Positions 54,043-62,423 of a stretch of DNA of 64,000 nucleotides are shown here, in pieces. The stretch comes from Beijerinckia mobilis (GTDB taxonomy: Bacteria; Pseudomonadota; Alphaproteobacteria; Rhizobiales; Beijerinckiaceae). The notes under the pieces are model-generated. The model did not search any database. It was given only the letters and a program-made list of their open reading frames with translations, and was not told the DNA's origin. Location: NCBI RefSeq assembly GCF_000745425.1, contig NZ_JQJH01000018.1:18558-82557 (forward strand). Direction: 5' to 3'. Each line of letters begins with the position of its first letter. Within the stretch, counting starts at the first letter, position 1. The translations under genes were made by a program, and so were the position numbers.

Positions 54043-56535
54043 ATGAAAGATTATGCTGGCCTTACTTGGCCTGCTCTCGCACTCAGCCTGTCACTCGCAC
54101 TCGCGCTGATCGCCTTTCTTTCGAACCGGCTACGCGAACAGGCGCGGAAGCGGGAACAAGGTCTTCGTGAGAAAATCGACAGACTGCAAACCAGGCTCGA
54201 TCAGGCGGAAACCTTCCTCGCGATTGACCCGCATGTGCTTGTAGCCTGGACCACACCGGACGAAAATCCCGAAATCATCGGTACGCCCTCCCCGCCGGTC
54301 GAGACTTCCGCTTCGTCCTGCGCGGCAGAGCAGTCGATTCTGAATTTCGCAGCCTGGTTACCCGCCGAAGACGCGCGAATGCTGGAGGCCCATGTCAGCC
54401 GTCTGCTCAATGAGGGAAAACGCTTTCATCTGTCCTTCCCGAGCCGCCACCGCTATTTCGATTTCGAAGGCGTTCCTGTCGGCATCCATGCAGTGATGCG
54501 GATCCGCGATGTGTCCGGCGTGAAGCTGGATTTCCTGCGGCTGCGCGATGAGCAAAACAGAATTCTCTCCAATTTCACAGCATTGCGCGGGCTACTCGAC
54601 GCCATTCCACACCCTGCGTGGCAACGTGACAATGACGGCCACATCAGCTGGGTCAATCACGCCTATGCGCAAGCGATCGAGGCACGGGACCGGGCGGAGG
54701 CGGTCACCCGCGGCATTGAACTTTTGGACCGTCCCGCCCGTGATGCCTCGGAAGCTCTGAGAGCGGCCGGCCAAATCTGGAAAGCCCGATGCCCAGCCAT
54801 CATGATGGGAGCGAGGCGCATGCTGGATGTCATCGAAATGCCTGTTGCGGCAGAGGAAGCCGCAAGCGCCAACCGGGGCCCGGACTCTACGGCCCATCCA
54901 CAATCCGGCTGCAAGGCAGCGATTGCCATGGCAAGCGACGTATCGGAACTCGAAGCCATGCGCGCCGCCCATGCCCAACAGATCGAGGCCCATGCCCGAA
55001 CGCTGGACCAGTTGACGACGGCCGTCGCGATTTTCGACCGGACCAAACGGCTCGTCTTCCACAATACCGCCTATCGCCAGCTTTGGGCGCTCGATCAGGC
55101 ATGGCTCGATCAGGGGCCGAGCGATGGAGAAATTCTCGACCGTTTGCGCGCCGCGCGTCTCCTGCCGGAGCAGGCCGACTTCCGCAGTTGGAAGGAGGAT
55201 CTGTTCACGGCCTATCAGGCGATCGAGATGCGTGAACAACTCTGGTATTTGCCGGATGGACGCACGTTGCGCAGCGTCATCACGCCCAATCCAGAGGGCG
55301 GCGTCACCTATCTTTTCGATGATACGACGGAGCGGTTCCACCTCGAATCCCGGTTCAATGCGGCGATCCGGGTTCAGAGTGAAACGCTGGACACCTTGCA
55401 GGAAGGCGTAGCGGTGTTCGGCAGCGACGGACGGCTAAAATTGTTCAACCCGGCTTTCGTGTCGCTCTGGCACCTCGACGCGGAAAGCCTCGGCGGCGAA
55501 CCGCATATCGACAAAGTCGCATCCCTCTGTACGCCGTTCCAGGAGGATCCGGCCGCCTGGAGCAACCTGCGGACGATGGTCGCGAGCCTTCAGGAAGAAC
55601 GGCTCGGCCTCGAAAACCGTCTGACCCGCCGGGACGGAACCGTGCTCGATTATGCCGCCGCTCCCCTGCCGGACGGGGCGACGCTCGTCACATTCATCGA
55701 CGTGACCGCCAGCGTCAATATCGAGCGCGCTTTGACCGAGCGCAATCAGGCCCTGCTCGATGCAGAGAAATTGCGCAACGATTTCGTCCATCACGTCTCT
55801 TATGAATTGCGCTCGCCTTTGACCAATATCATTGGTTTCATCGAAATGCTGGCCGCCGGTGCTGTCGGGCCGCTGACGGAAAGACAGCATGAATACATCG
55901 GTTATGTCATGGCCTCCTCCTCAGCGCTCATGGCCATCATCAATGATATTCTCGATCTCGCTTCGATCGACGCCGACGCGATGGATTTGTCCCTGGAAAG
56001 TGTCGATATCACCGAAACCATGCAGGCAGCCTCGGAGGGTGTGCAGGACCGCCTTCGGGAATCGGCCCTCACACTGACGGTGACGGCGGAACCAGGGATC
56101 GGCTCATTTCAGGCGGACGGCAAACGCATCCGCCAGATTCTCTTCAATCTCCTGTCGAATGCGATTGGTTTTTCGGAACCTGGTCAGACGGTTACCCTTT
56201 CCGCCGCGCGCAGCAATGGACATGTCGTCTTCAAGGTGAAGGATCAGGGCTGCGGAATTCCGGACGATGTCGTCGAACATGTTTTCGACCGTTTCAAGAC
56301 GCATACTGGCGGCTCGAACCATCGCGGCGTCGGTCTTGGCCTTTCGATCGTGCGTTCCTTCGTGGAATTGCACGGCGGTAAGGTCCTGGTCGAAACCGCT
56401 CCTGGCAAAGGCACCACCATGACCTGTATTTTTCCGGCCCACGATCGATCAGATGGCCGGCCGGATGACGGGACAGCGTCACAAGCCCTGCATGGGACCG
56501 GAGCCGGAAGCGCCGAGGAGGCAACGCGCCATTAG
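54043..56535 (+). CDS. divL: DivL-type sensor kinase with Tyr in place of the phospho-His
   Basis: 830 aa. One N-terminal membrane helix (about 9-27, ALALSLSLALALIAFLS), a coiled coil, then PAS-like domains near 183, 320 and 445 (for example LLDAIPHPAWQRDNDGHISW; TLDTLQEGVAVFGSDGRLK). The dimerisation box reads NDFVHHVSYELRSPLTNIIG, where normal kinases have SHELR: Tyr587 replaces His. This is the defining feature of Caulobacter DivL (Tyr550), which controls CckA and so CtrA. The ATPase domain is intact: N-box QILFNLLSNAIGF near 696, DQGCGIPDD near 733, GVGLGLSIVRSF near 762. Next to tsaE-amgK-murU, its usual alphaproteobacterial place. The TAG stop is formed by the edge of a palindromic repeat. 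Confidence 0.9.
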   Translation: MKDYAGLTWPALALSLSLALALIAFLSNRLREQARKREQGLREKIDRLQTRLDQAETFLAIDPHVLVAWTTPDENPEIIGTPSPPVETSASSCAAEQSILNFAAWLPAEDARMLEAHVSRLLNEGKRFHLSFPSRHRYFDFEGVPVGIHAVMRIRDVSGVKLDFLRLRDEQNRILSNFTALRGLLDAIPHPAWQRDNDGHISWVNHAYAQAIEARDRAEAVTRGIELLDRPARDASEALRAAGQIWKARCPAIMMGARRMLDVIEMPVAAEEAASANRGPDSTAHPQSGCKAAIAMASDVSELEAMRAAHAQQIEAHARTLDQLTTAVAIFDRTKRLVFHNTAYRQLWALDQAWLDQGPSDGEILDRLRAARLLPEQADFRSWKEDLFTAYQAIEMREQLWYLPDGRTLRSVITPNPEGGVTYLFDDTTERFHLESRFNAAIRVQSETLDTLQEGVAVFGSDGRLKLFNPAFVSLWHLDAESLGGEPHIDKVASLCTPFQEDPAAWSNLRTMVASLQEERLGLENRLTRRDGTVLDYAAAPLPDGATLVTFIDVTASVNIERALTERNQALLDAEKLRNDFVHHVSYELRSPLTNIIGFIEMLAAGAVGPLTERQHEYIGYVMASSSALMAIINDILDLASIDADAMDLSLESVDITETMQAASEGVQDRLRESALTLTVTAEPGIGSFQADGKRIRQILFNLLSNAIGFSEPGQTVTLSAARSNGHVVFKVKDQGCGIPDDVVEHVFDRFKTHTGGSNHRGVGLGLSIVRSFVELHGGKVLVETAPGKGTTMTCIFPAHDRSDGRPDDGTASQALHGTGAGSAEEATRH

Positions 56536-56590
56536 AGCGTTCCGGATATATCCAGAAACGCTCCCCTCAAAAAACGGGGCATTTTCGTTT
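56535..56590 (+). repeat. Palindromic repeat, copy h (supplies the divL stop codon)
   Basis: GAGCGTTCCGGA-TATA-TCCAGAAACGCTC (56535-56563), then CCCTCAAAAAACGGGGCATTTTCG; the rest of the second hairpin has diverged. The edge ATTAGAGC contributes the divL TAG at 56533-56535. Confidence 0.8.
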
Positions 56591-56688
56591 CCGTTAGATT
56601 CACTTAGCGATGTAAAGGTATTGCAAATATTCGAGGGAATTGCTCTGCAATTCCTGATGATGATTTCCGACGGCACGAGTGGAATGGC

Positions 56689-58290
56689 ATGAGCGAGCTG
56701 GCCTCCGACACGGGGCGGATGAATTTGGAGACGAGCATCTGGCAGAGAGACCTTGCCGGGGAGGCCGCGACCGCCGCTCTCGCGGCCGATATTGCGCCGC
56801 TTCTTGGCCCTGGTGACCTCGTCACCCTGTCCGGTGATCTCGGCAGCGGCAAGACCAGTTTCGCACGCGCCCTGATCCGCGTCCTCACGGGCGATCCGAC
56901 GCTTGAGGTGCCGAGCCCGACGTTCACCCTGCTCCAGCTTTATGACGGCGAACGCTGTCCGATCGTCCATGCTGATCTTTACCGCATCAATCGGCCGGAA
57001 GAACTCGCTGATCTCGGCTGGGATGAAGCCGGAGAGGGCGCAATCGTCCTTGTCGAATGGCCGGACCATGCGCGTGAAATCCTTTCCAGCGACCGCCTCG
57101 ACATCGCCTTCAGGCTCGATCCTTCGCAGCCGCCGACCTATCGCGCCGCAACGCTCACTGGCTTCGGCGCCATGGCCGAGCGGCTCGCCAACGCCCGCGC
57201 ATTGAAAACATTGCTGGAACGCTCCGGCTGGCAATCGGCGGAACGGCACTTCCTGACTGGCGATGCCTCGAATCGGCTCTACGAACGTCTCATCAAACCG
57301 AATGGTGATCGTGCCCTTCTGATGATCTCGCCGCCAAGGCCCGACGGTCCGCCGATCCGCTACGGCAAATCCTATTCGACCATCGCCAAGCTCGCCGAGA
57401 CCATTCATCCTTTCCTGGCTCTCAGCGAAGGGTTGCGCGCGCATGGCTTTTCGGCACCGGCCATTTTCGCAACAGATCCCAATGCCGGCCTTGCCGTCAT
57501 CGAAGATCTCGGCGGCGAATTAATCGTCGAGGGCCGCGAGATCATCCAGGAGCGTTATGCCTGGGCAGCGACGGCGCTCGCCGCCCTGCACGTCACGCCC
57601 CTGCCCGACACGCTCAGCGCGCCCGACGGCAAGGGCGGCGAGATCCCCTACCCCATTCCTCTCTACGATATCGATGCGCTTGCCATAGAGATCGAACTCT
57701 TCGTCGACTGGTATGCGCCATTCATCGCCGGGGTCCACCTCGCCTCGGGCGCCAAGGCGAGTTTCGTCAACCTCTGGCGTCATGCTCTTCAGGAAGTCTC
57801 GGCGCGTCCTTCCGCAATGGCCAATCTCACCTGGACTTTGCGCGATTATCATTCGCCGAACATTCTCTGGCTTCCCGAGCGCGAGGGCATCGGCCGCGTC
57901 GGCATGCTCGATTTTCAGGATTGCGTCCTCGGACACCCCGCCTATGATCTCGCCTCACTGCTGCAGGACGCGCGCGTGACGGTCCCCGACGATGTGGAGA
58001 TCAAACTGCTCGGCCATTATCTGCGGTTCCGGCGTGAGCGCGATGCGGCTTTCGATATTTCCTCCTTCGCCCGCGCCTATGCCCTCCTCGGCGCCCAGCG
58101 GGCAACGAAAATTCTCGGTATTTTCGCCCGGCTCGACCGGCGCGACCACAAGCCCGCCTATCTCACCCACCTGCCGCGGGTGCATACTTATCTCTTGAAG
58201 GGGCTCGCTCATCCAGCGCTCGCCGACATCAAGCTTTGGTATGAAACCTATATGCCCGCAATGTTGAACCCGCTCGTCGCCGGACGCTGA
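56689..58290 (+). CDS. TsaE-AmgK fusion: tRNA t6A ATPase plus sugar kinase
   Basis: 533 aa in two parts. Residues ~15-155 are TsaE, the ATPase of the tRNA threonylcarbamoyladenosine (t6A) complex, with P-loop TLSGDLGSGKTSFARALIRV near 45, VPSPTFTLLQLYDG and IVHADLYRINRPEELADLG. From about 165 it is an aminoglycoside-phosphotransferase-fold kinase (LTGDASNRLYERLIKP, LRDYHSPNILWL with the catalytic Asp, MLDFQDCVLGHPAYDLASLL with the metal Asp), of the AmgK type that phosphorylates MurNAc/GlcNAc at C1 in peptidoglycan recycling. Fusion of these genes is known in alphaproteobacteria. murU follows 150 bp downstream, matching the AmgK-MurU pathway. A start at Met11 is possible. Confidence 0.9.
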   Translation: MSELASDTGRMNLETSIWQRDLAGEAATAALAADIAPLLGPGDLVTLSGDLGSGKTSFARALIRVLTGDPTLEVPSPTFTLLQLYDGERCPIVHADLYRINRPEELADLGWDEAGEGAIVLVEWPDHAREILSSDRLDIAFRLDPSQPPTYRAATLTGFGAMAERLANARALKTLLERSGWQSAERHFLTGDASNRLYERLIKPNGDRALLMISPPRPDGPPIRYGKSYSTIAKLAETIHPFLALSEGLRAHGFSAPAIFATDPNAGLAVIEDLGGELIVEGREIIQERYAWAATALAALHVTPLPDTLSAPDGKGGEIPYPIPLYDIDALAIEIELFVDWYAPFIAGVHLASGAKASFVNLWRHALQEVSARPSAMANLTWTLRDYHSPNILWLPEREGIGRVGMLDFQDCVLGHPAYDLASLLQDARVTVPDDVEIKLLGHYLRFRRERDAAFDISSFARAYALLGAQRATKILGIFARLDRRDHKPAYLTHLPRVHTYLLKGLAHPALADIKLWYETYMPAMLNPLVAGR

Positions 58291-58442
58291 CAGGTCTTCC
58301 TGCAGGAAGGCCGGCCGAATGTTCGCGACGCAGCCCATTCTCAACCCTTGCCCTAGGCTTGCGCTTGGCCTCCACATGACCTCCCCCTCGGCCTGCCCCT
58401 GGCGAAGGTTTCAGCATGTTCGACGGATAACCGAAGACAGTC

Positions 58443-59222
58443 ATGCCCTCCGATATGAACTCGATCCCAAAGGCGGCGTCAGCCGCGCTCCCTGCCGGCT
58501 CTCATGCCTGCCCGCACACGGCGATGGTCTTTGCCGCAGGTCTTGGCGCACGCATGCGCCCCCTGACCGAAACGACACCGAAACCTTTGATCAAAGTGGG
58601 CGGCAAGCCTCTGATCGATCACATGCTCGATCGTTTCGCCGCAATCGGCCTCCCGCAGGCCGTCGTCAATGTGCATTATCTTGCGCAACAGATTAAGGAT
58701 CATCTCGCGACCCGAACAGAGCCACACATCATCATCTCGGATGAAAGTGATCTGCTGCTCGATCAAGGCGGCGGCATCAAACGTGCCCTGCCCTTCCTCG
58801 GCAAAGACCCGTTCTTCATCTGCAACACGGATGCTTTCTGGATCGAGGGACCCCATTCCAACATCGAGCGTCTCGCCAGGGCCTGGGATCCGGAGCGGAT
58901 GGATATTCTCCTTTTGATCGCCGCGACGACATCAAGCGAAGGAATTGACTGGCCCGGCGATTTCACCTTCCAGCCTGATGGACGTCTCAAGAAACGCGAG
59001 GAGCGCTTCGTCGCGCCTTTCGTCTATGCCGGCGTCGGGATCGTCAAACCCGAATTGTTCATGCATGAACCCCGCGACGTCTTTCCGCTTTCCCCCTATT
59101 TCTTCGAGGCGGCGGCCAAGGATCGGCTCTTCGGCGTCCGGTTGGATGGCATCTGGCTGCATGTCGGCACGCCGGAGGCCATAGAGGTGGCCGAGCGGAA
59201 GCTTGTCCGCAGCGTACTTTGA
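58443..59222 (+). CDS. murU: MurNAc-1-phosphate uridylyltransferase-type nucleotidyltransferase
   Basis: 259 aa. The nucleotide-binding signature HTAMVFAAGLGARMRPLTET followed by TPKPLIKVGGKPLIDHMLDR is that of NDP-sugar pyrophosphorylases; VVNVHYLAQQIKDHL and FICNTDAFWIEG (metal Asp) follow. Position behind AmgK identifies it as MurU, which makes UDP-MurNAc from MurNAc-1-phosphate and so bypasses fosfomycin-sensitive de novo synthesis. Without the neighbour it would only be called a sugar nucleotidyltransferase. A 26-residue N-terminal extension precedes the core. In related genomes addB, addA and trxA follow; here they do not. Confidence 0.87.
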   Translation: MPSDMNSIPKAASAALPAGSHACPHTAMVFAAGLGARMRPLTETTPKPLIKVGGKPLIDHMLDRFAAIGLPQAVVNVHYLAQQIKDHLATRTEPHIIISDESDLLLDQGGGIKRALPFLGKDPFFICNTDAFWIEGPHSNIERLARAWDPERMDILLLIAATTSSEGIDWPGDFTFQPDGRLKKREERFVAPFVYAGVGIVKPELFMHEPRDVFPLSPYFFEAAAKDRLFGVRLDGIWLHVGTPEAIEVAERKLVRSVL

Positions 59223-59338
59223 GGTTTCATCAATTTGCCGGCATCATTTTGTCGACCTGTGACATATCCCTCACAGTCCAGGCGGTGGCGCTGCATTATT
59301 ATTAAGATCCCTATCCGTCTCCGGTACCGATCCTTAGC

Positions 59339-60634
59339 ATGTCCGCAGCCCCCCGATCGCAAGAGAACCCCGCGACCGAAGCCGCCAATCTTCTGACGCT
59401 GCTTGGCCTCGCCATTCTCATGCTCGGCCTGCCGCTTGCCGGACTTTTCACCAAGACGGCGATCTACCTGCTGCTGCCCATCGGCTCGGTTCTCGTCTTT
59501 ATTGGCTCCGTTCTCGAATCCGCAGAACATCACACGCATTATCTGCGTGGCGCGCTTTTGTCCCGCACCACCATCATCGGTCTGTTTCTCGTCGCCTGGA
59601 CCTGCCTCTCGCTTTTATGGACGCCCTTCCTCGCCGAGGCCTCGGAACATCTCCTCAAGGGTCTTGGCACTCTGGCTTTGGTGATCCTCGTCGGGGTCGT
59701 TCTTCCAGCCCGCACCAAGCCGCTGCATCTCTTCCTGCTCCCTACGGGTCTCGGCCTTACCGTCATCGGCGTCGGCGCCATGCTTTTCGTCGGGTCGGAC
59801 GCCTTCCTCACAGCCGCGGTCTTCGATGATTCCCTCTTTGAGCGGACAGTCCTGACACTCATCGTGCTGATCTGGCCGGCACTCGGTGCACTCGCTCTTC
59901 GGGAGCGCTGGATCAGCGCGACTGTGCTCACGCTTGGCGTAGCGGCGGTCACCATTGCCGGCCATGCTCAGATCACTTTGGCGGCACTCGGTGCGGGTGC
60001 CTTCACTTTCGCCATCGCCATGTCTTCGCCGGTGAAAGTCTCGCGCGTGCTCGCCTGCCTCTTCGTTCCGCTGATCCTGTTCGCCCCGGCAATCCCTTTG
60101 TTGATCCGCCTGCTGCACCAGATCGCGCAATTGCCCCTCGCGCCACAAAGCTCCTTTGCCGTCTGGGCGCAGATCCTCGATCACGACGGTTTGGCCCGCC
60201 TGATCACGGGCCATGGCGTGGAAGTGGCGAACCGCGCGATGGCGCTCGGCTATCTACCGGCAGGGGCACCGAAAAGCCTTCTGTTTCTCCTCTGGTACGA
60301 CCTCGGCCTCCTCGGTGCTCTCGCTTTCAGCCTGCTCACCGCCTTCACCCTGCTTGGCGCCGGGCGCCTTTCCGCCAGCATGTCGCCGGCGCTTCTCGGA
60401 GGCATCGTTGCGGTGCTGCTGATCACCTTCCTCGGCTTCGCGACGGTGCAGATCTGGTGGGCGAGCCTGCTGGGCACCGACATCATCGCCTTTCTCCTGC
60501 TGTTGAAGAGTCCACAACGGCTGACTCGCCCCGTCGCCACGGAGATCGATGCCATCCCGGATGAGGAAGCACCAAGCGGCCAAAGAGCCCTGTTCCGGAA
60601 CATCAGCCTCGAGTCCCTGCGCCGCCTGTCCTGA
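59339..60634 (+). CDS. O-antigen-ligase-like membrane protein
   Basis: 431 aa with about ten hydrophobic segments (for example LLTLLGLAILMLGLPLAGLF; AIYLLLPIGSVLVFIGSVL; TTIIGLFLVAWTCLSLLWTP; LFLLPTGLGLTVIGVGAMLF; LACLFVPLILFAPAIPLLIR). The longest loop contains LARLITGHGVEVANRAMAL and AGAPKSLLFLLWYDLGLLGA, which resembles the Wzy_C/WaaL ligase loop (a His/Arg-bearing periplasmic segment followed by a helix starting LLWYDLG). That suggests a polysaccharide ligase or polymerase, but the match is loose. It lies 117 bp after murU on the same strand. Its role in this cluster is unknown. Confidence 0.7.
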   Translation: MSAAPRSQENPATEAANLLTLLGLAILMLGLPLAGLFTKTAIYLLLPIGSVLVFIGSVLESAEHHTHYLRGALLSRTTIIGLFLVAWTCLSLLWTPFLAEASEHLLKGLGTLALVILVGVVLPARTKPLHLFLLPTGLGLTVIGVGAMLFVGSDAFLTAAVFDDSLFERTVLTLIVLIWPALGALALRERWISATVLTLGVAAVTIAGHAQITLAALGAGAFTFAIAMSSPVKVSRVLACLFVPLILFAPAIPLLIRLLHQIAQLPLAPQSSFAVWAQILDHDGLARLITGHGVEVANRAMALGYLPAGAPKSLLFLLWYDLGLLGALAFSLLTAFTLLGAGRLSASMSPALLGGIVAVLLITFLGFATVQIWWASLLGTDIIAFLLLLKSPQRLTRPVATEIDAIPDEEAPSGQRALFRNISLESLRRLS

Positions 60635-60670
60635 TGCCATGGCTCTTTCATCCCAACCTGATGAATGAAA

Positions 60671-60711
60671 GAGATCTGACGGGAAACCACCGCCCCATCG
60701 TCACGAGAGCC
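60671..60711. repeat. Second dispersed repeat family, copy 3
   Basis: GAGATCTGACGGGAAACCAC followed by CGCCCCATCGTCACGAGAGCC. It is the third relative of 34103-34155 and 53381-53424. Confidence 0.5.
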
Positions 60712-60744
60712 AAGTCTCCGTAAGTCATCCTCATTGAGACTTGG
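60710..60744. repeat. AAGTCT palindrome family, copy 1
   Basis: CCAAGTCTC (60710-60718) and GAGACTTGG (60736-60744) form a perfect 9-bp inverted repeat with a 17-nt loop. Related sequences occur at 61560-61598 and 61637-61674. It lies after the membrane protein gene and may end its transcript, but no T-run follows. Confidence 0.6.
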
Positions 60745-60832
60745 TGTGATGCCTCGGATGCCCATTTTCCAGGCAGCAGACGGCGCGAACAAATTCTTGC
60801 GGGACAGGGCCAAGGCGTCTTAACATCATTGC

Positions 60833-61357
60833 ATGATCGAAGATGTCATCACCATTCGCGCGGCGCGGGAGAAGGATGCGGCAAGCATAGCCGCCGTCCA
60901 CGATTCTGCCTGGCGTGACGCTTATCGCGGCATCATCCCTGGCCGCGAGCTTGAACGCATGATTGCCCGTCGGGGCCCGGCATGGTGGCATCAGGCGATC
61001 GTACGCGGCTCGCGCCTTTTGCTGATCGAATGGAACGACGCCATCTGCGGCTATGCCTGTTATGGCCGCAACCGCGTGCCCTCGATGCGCTACGGCGGCG
61101 AAATTTTCGAGCTTTATATAGCGCCTGAATATCAGGGGGCCGGCTTCGGTAAGAGATTGTTCCAAATCGCGGCGCAGGATCTCAGCGCGCATGGTTACGC
61201 CAATTTCCTGGTCTGGGCCCTCGCCGAGAACGAGCGCGGCATGCGGTTTTACGAGGCACAGGGCGGTATTGTCGTACGGCAGGCCAATGAACGTTTCGGT
61301 GGGGAAACCCGTGCCCGGGTCGCCTTCGCTTTTGAGAATCAGCCGCTGCCACGGTAA
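60833..61357 (+). CDS. GNAT family N-acetyltransferase
   Basis: 174 aa. The acetyl-CoA binding motif A is FELYIAPEYQGAGFGKRLFQ (Q-x-x-G-x-G), preceded by a beta strand in GYACYGRNRVPSMRYGG and followed by FLVWALAENERGMRFYEAQG, the usual GNAT core order. The N-terminus (ITIRAAREKDAASIAAVHDS AWR, split here) is also typical. The acceptor is unknown; alphaproteobacterial relatives are annotated only as GNAT. It is a lone gene between repeat elements. Confidence 0.87.
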   Translation: MIEDVITIRAAREKDAASIAAVHDSAWRDAYRGIIPGRELERMIARRGPAWWHQAIVRGSRLLLIEWNDAICGYACYGRNRVPSMRYGGEIFELYIAPEYQGAGFGKRLFQIAAQDLSAHGYANFLVWALAENERGMRFYEAQGGIVVRQANERFGGETRARVAFAFENQPLPR

Positions 61358-61390
61358 AATACGTCCAGCACGCAAACCCAGATCTCAGAT

Positions 61391-61413
61391 CGAGCTCTCA
61401 AGCGAAGAGCTCG
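61391..61413 (+). terminator. Hairpin after the GNAT gene
   Basis: CGAGCTCT (61391-61398) pairs with AGAGCTCG (61406-61413) across a 7-nt loop, 34 nt past the stop. A CTTTTTCC run follows about 20 nt later, too far for a standard terminator. Confidence 0.45.
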
Positions 61414-61559
61414 GGTGTCTCCGCTTTTTCCTGAGCGTCCGGTAAATACTTCCATCGTCCGAAAAAGAGATGCCACTTTTTACTGGCATGCTATAGAAAA
61501 GCCGTTCTGGAATCGTCGTATGCACGATGCAGCCGGCCAACGTGGCCGGATGGTATCTA

Positions 61560-61598
61560 TACAAAGTCTTAATAAACATGACTCATTGAGACTTTGTA
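61560..61598. repeat. AAGTCT palindrome family, copy 2
   Basis: TACAAAGTCT (61560-61569) and AGACTTTGTA (61589-61598) form a perfect 10-bp inverted repeat. The 3' half shares CTCATTGAGACTT with copy 1. A GC hairpin CCCCGC/GCGGGG (61599-61604/61609-61614) follows at once. Confidence 0.65.
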
Positions 61599-61636
61599 CC
61601 CCGCGCCTGCGGGGCGGCAGCTTTCCGCCGGTCCTC

Positions 61637-61674
61637 ATTGATCCTGACATATTGGGATCAATAAGACTTGGTAC
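61637..61674. repeat. AAGTCT palindrome family, copy 3
   Basis: ATTGATCC (61637-61644) pairs with GGATCAAT (61655-61662), followed by AAGACTTGGTAC, which matches the right arm of copies 1 and 2. It lies about 115 nt before the ppa start. Confidence 0.55.
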
Positions 61675-61789
61675 GAGCCATTCCAGTTCACGTCCGGACC
61701 CTTCGCATCGGTCCGGGCTCCTTCCCGCCAGGCGCTCTTGCGGCCTTCGCGCGCCGCAAAGGCGTCGATCCATCCTCCGGAGATCATTC

Positions 61790-62326
61790 ATGCGCCTCGA
61801 CGCAATTGCGATCGGCAAAAATCCCCCAGATGAAGTCAATGTCGTCATCGAGGTTCCGATCGGAGGCGAGCCGATCAAATACGAGCTCGATAAGGATTCC
61901 GGCGCCTTGTTCGTCGACCGTTTTCTTTATACGGCGATGCGCTATCCCGGCAATTACGGCTTCATCCCGCATACGCTCTCTGATGATGGCGATCCCTGCG
62001 ATGTCATCGTCGCCAATACACGCGCCATCATCCCCGGCGCCGTCATGAACTGCCGCATCGTCGGCGTCCTCTTCATGGAGGATGAAGCCGGCGGCGACGA
62101 AAAGCTCATCGCCGTGCCGGCGAGCAAGCTGACGAAACGCTATGAGCATGTCAAGAATTACACCGACCTGCCGGAAATCACGATCAAGCAGATCGAACAT
62201 TTCTTCACGCATTACAAGGACCTCGAACCCAATAAATGGGTCAAGATCGTGCGCTGGGGCGATGTCGACGAAGCCAAGAAGATCGTGCTCGAAGGCATCG
62301 AAAAGGCCAAGGCCAAAAAGGGCTGA
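61790..62326 (+). CDS. ppa: Inorganic pyrophosphatase
   Basis: 178 aa from the ATG at 61790, with CGGAG 7 nt upstream; an in-frame extension reaching 61415 crosses the repeats and is not supported. Family I soluble PPase: [20 protein letters not shown] with substrate Lys and Glu, [20 protein letters not shown] with the DxDPxD metal-site motif continued as DVIV, and [10 protein letters not shown]. It hydrolyses pyrophosphate from biosynthetic reactions in the cytoplasm. A strong hairpin overlaps the stop codon. Transcribed alone, with three palindromic repeats in its upstream region. Confidence 0.96.
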   Translation: MRLDAIAIGKNPPDEVNVVIEVPIGGEPIKYELDKDSGALFVDRFLYTAMRYPGNYGFIPHTLSDDGDPCDVIVANTRAIIPGAVMNCRIVGVLFMEDEAGGDEKLIAVPASKLTKRYEHVKNYTDLPEITIKQIEHFFTHYKDLEPNKWVKIVRWGDVDEAKKIVLEGIEKAKAKKG

Positions 62327-62360
62327 TCAGGCTGCCACGGAACGTGGCTCAGCCTGATCA
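62324..62360 (+). terminator. Terminator hairpin overlapping the ppa stop codon
   Basis: TGATCAGGCT (62324-62333) pairs with AGCCTGATCA (62351-62360), and inside it GCCACG pairs with CGTGGC around GAA, with a 2-nt bulge. The stem begins at the TGA stop itself. No T-run follows. Confidence 0.6.
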
Positions 62361-62423
62361 TTGCCACACTTTGGGCGCGCCGGGTCCCGGCGCGCTTTCC
62401 TTTGCCGGCGCAGGGGCATGAGG

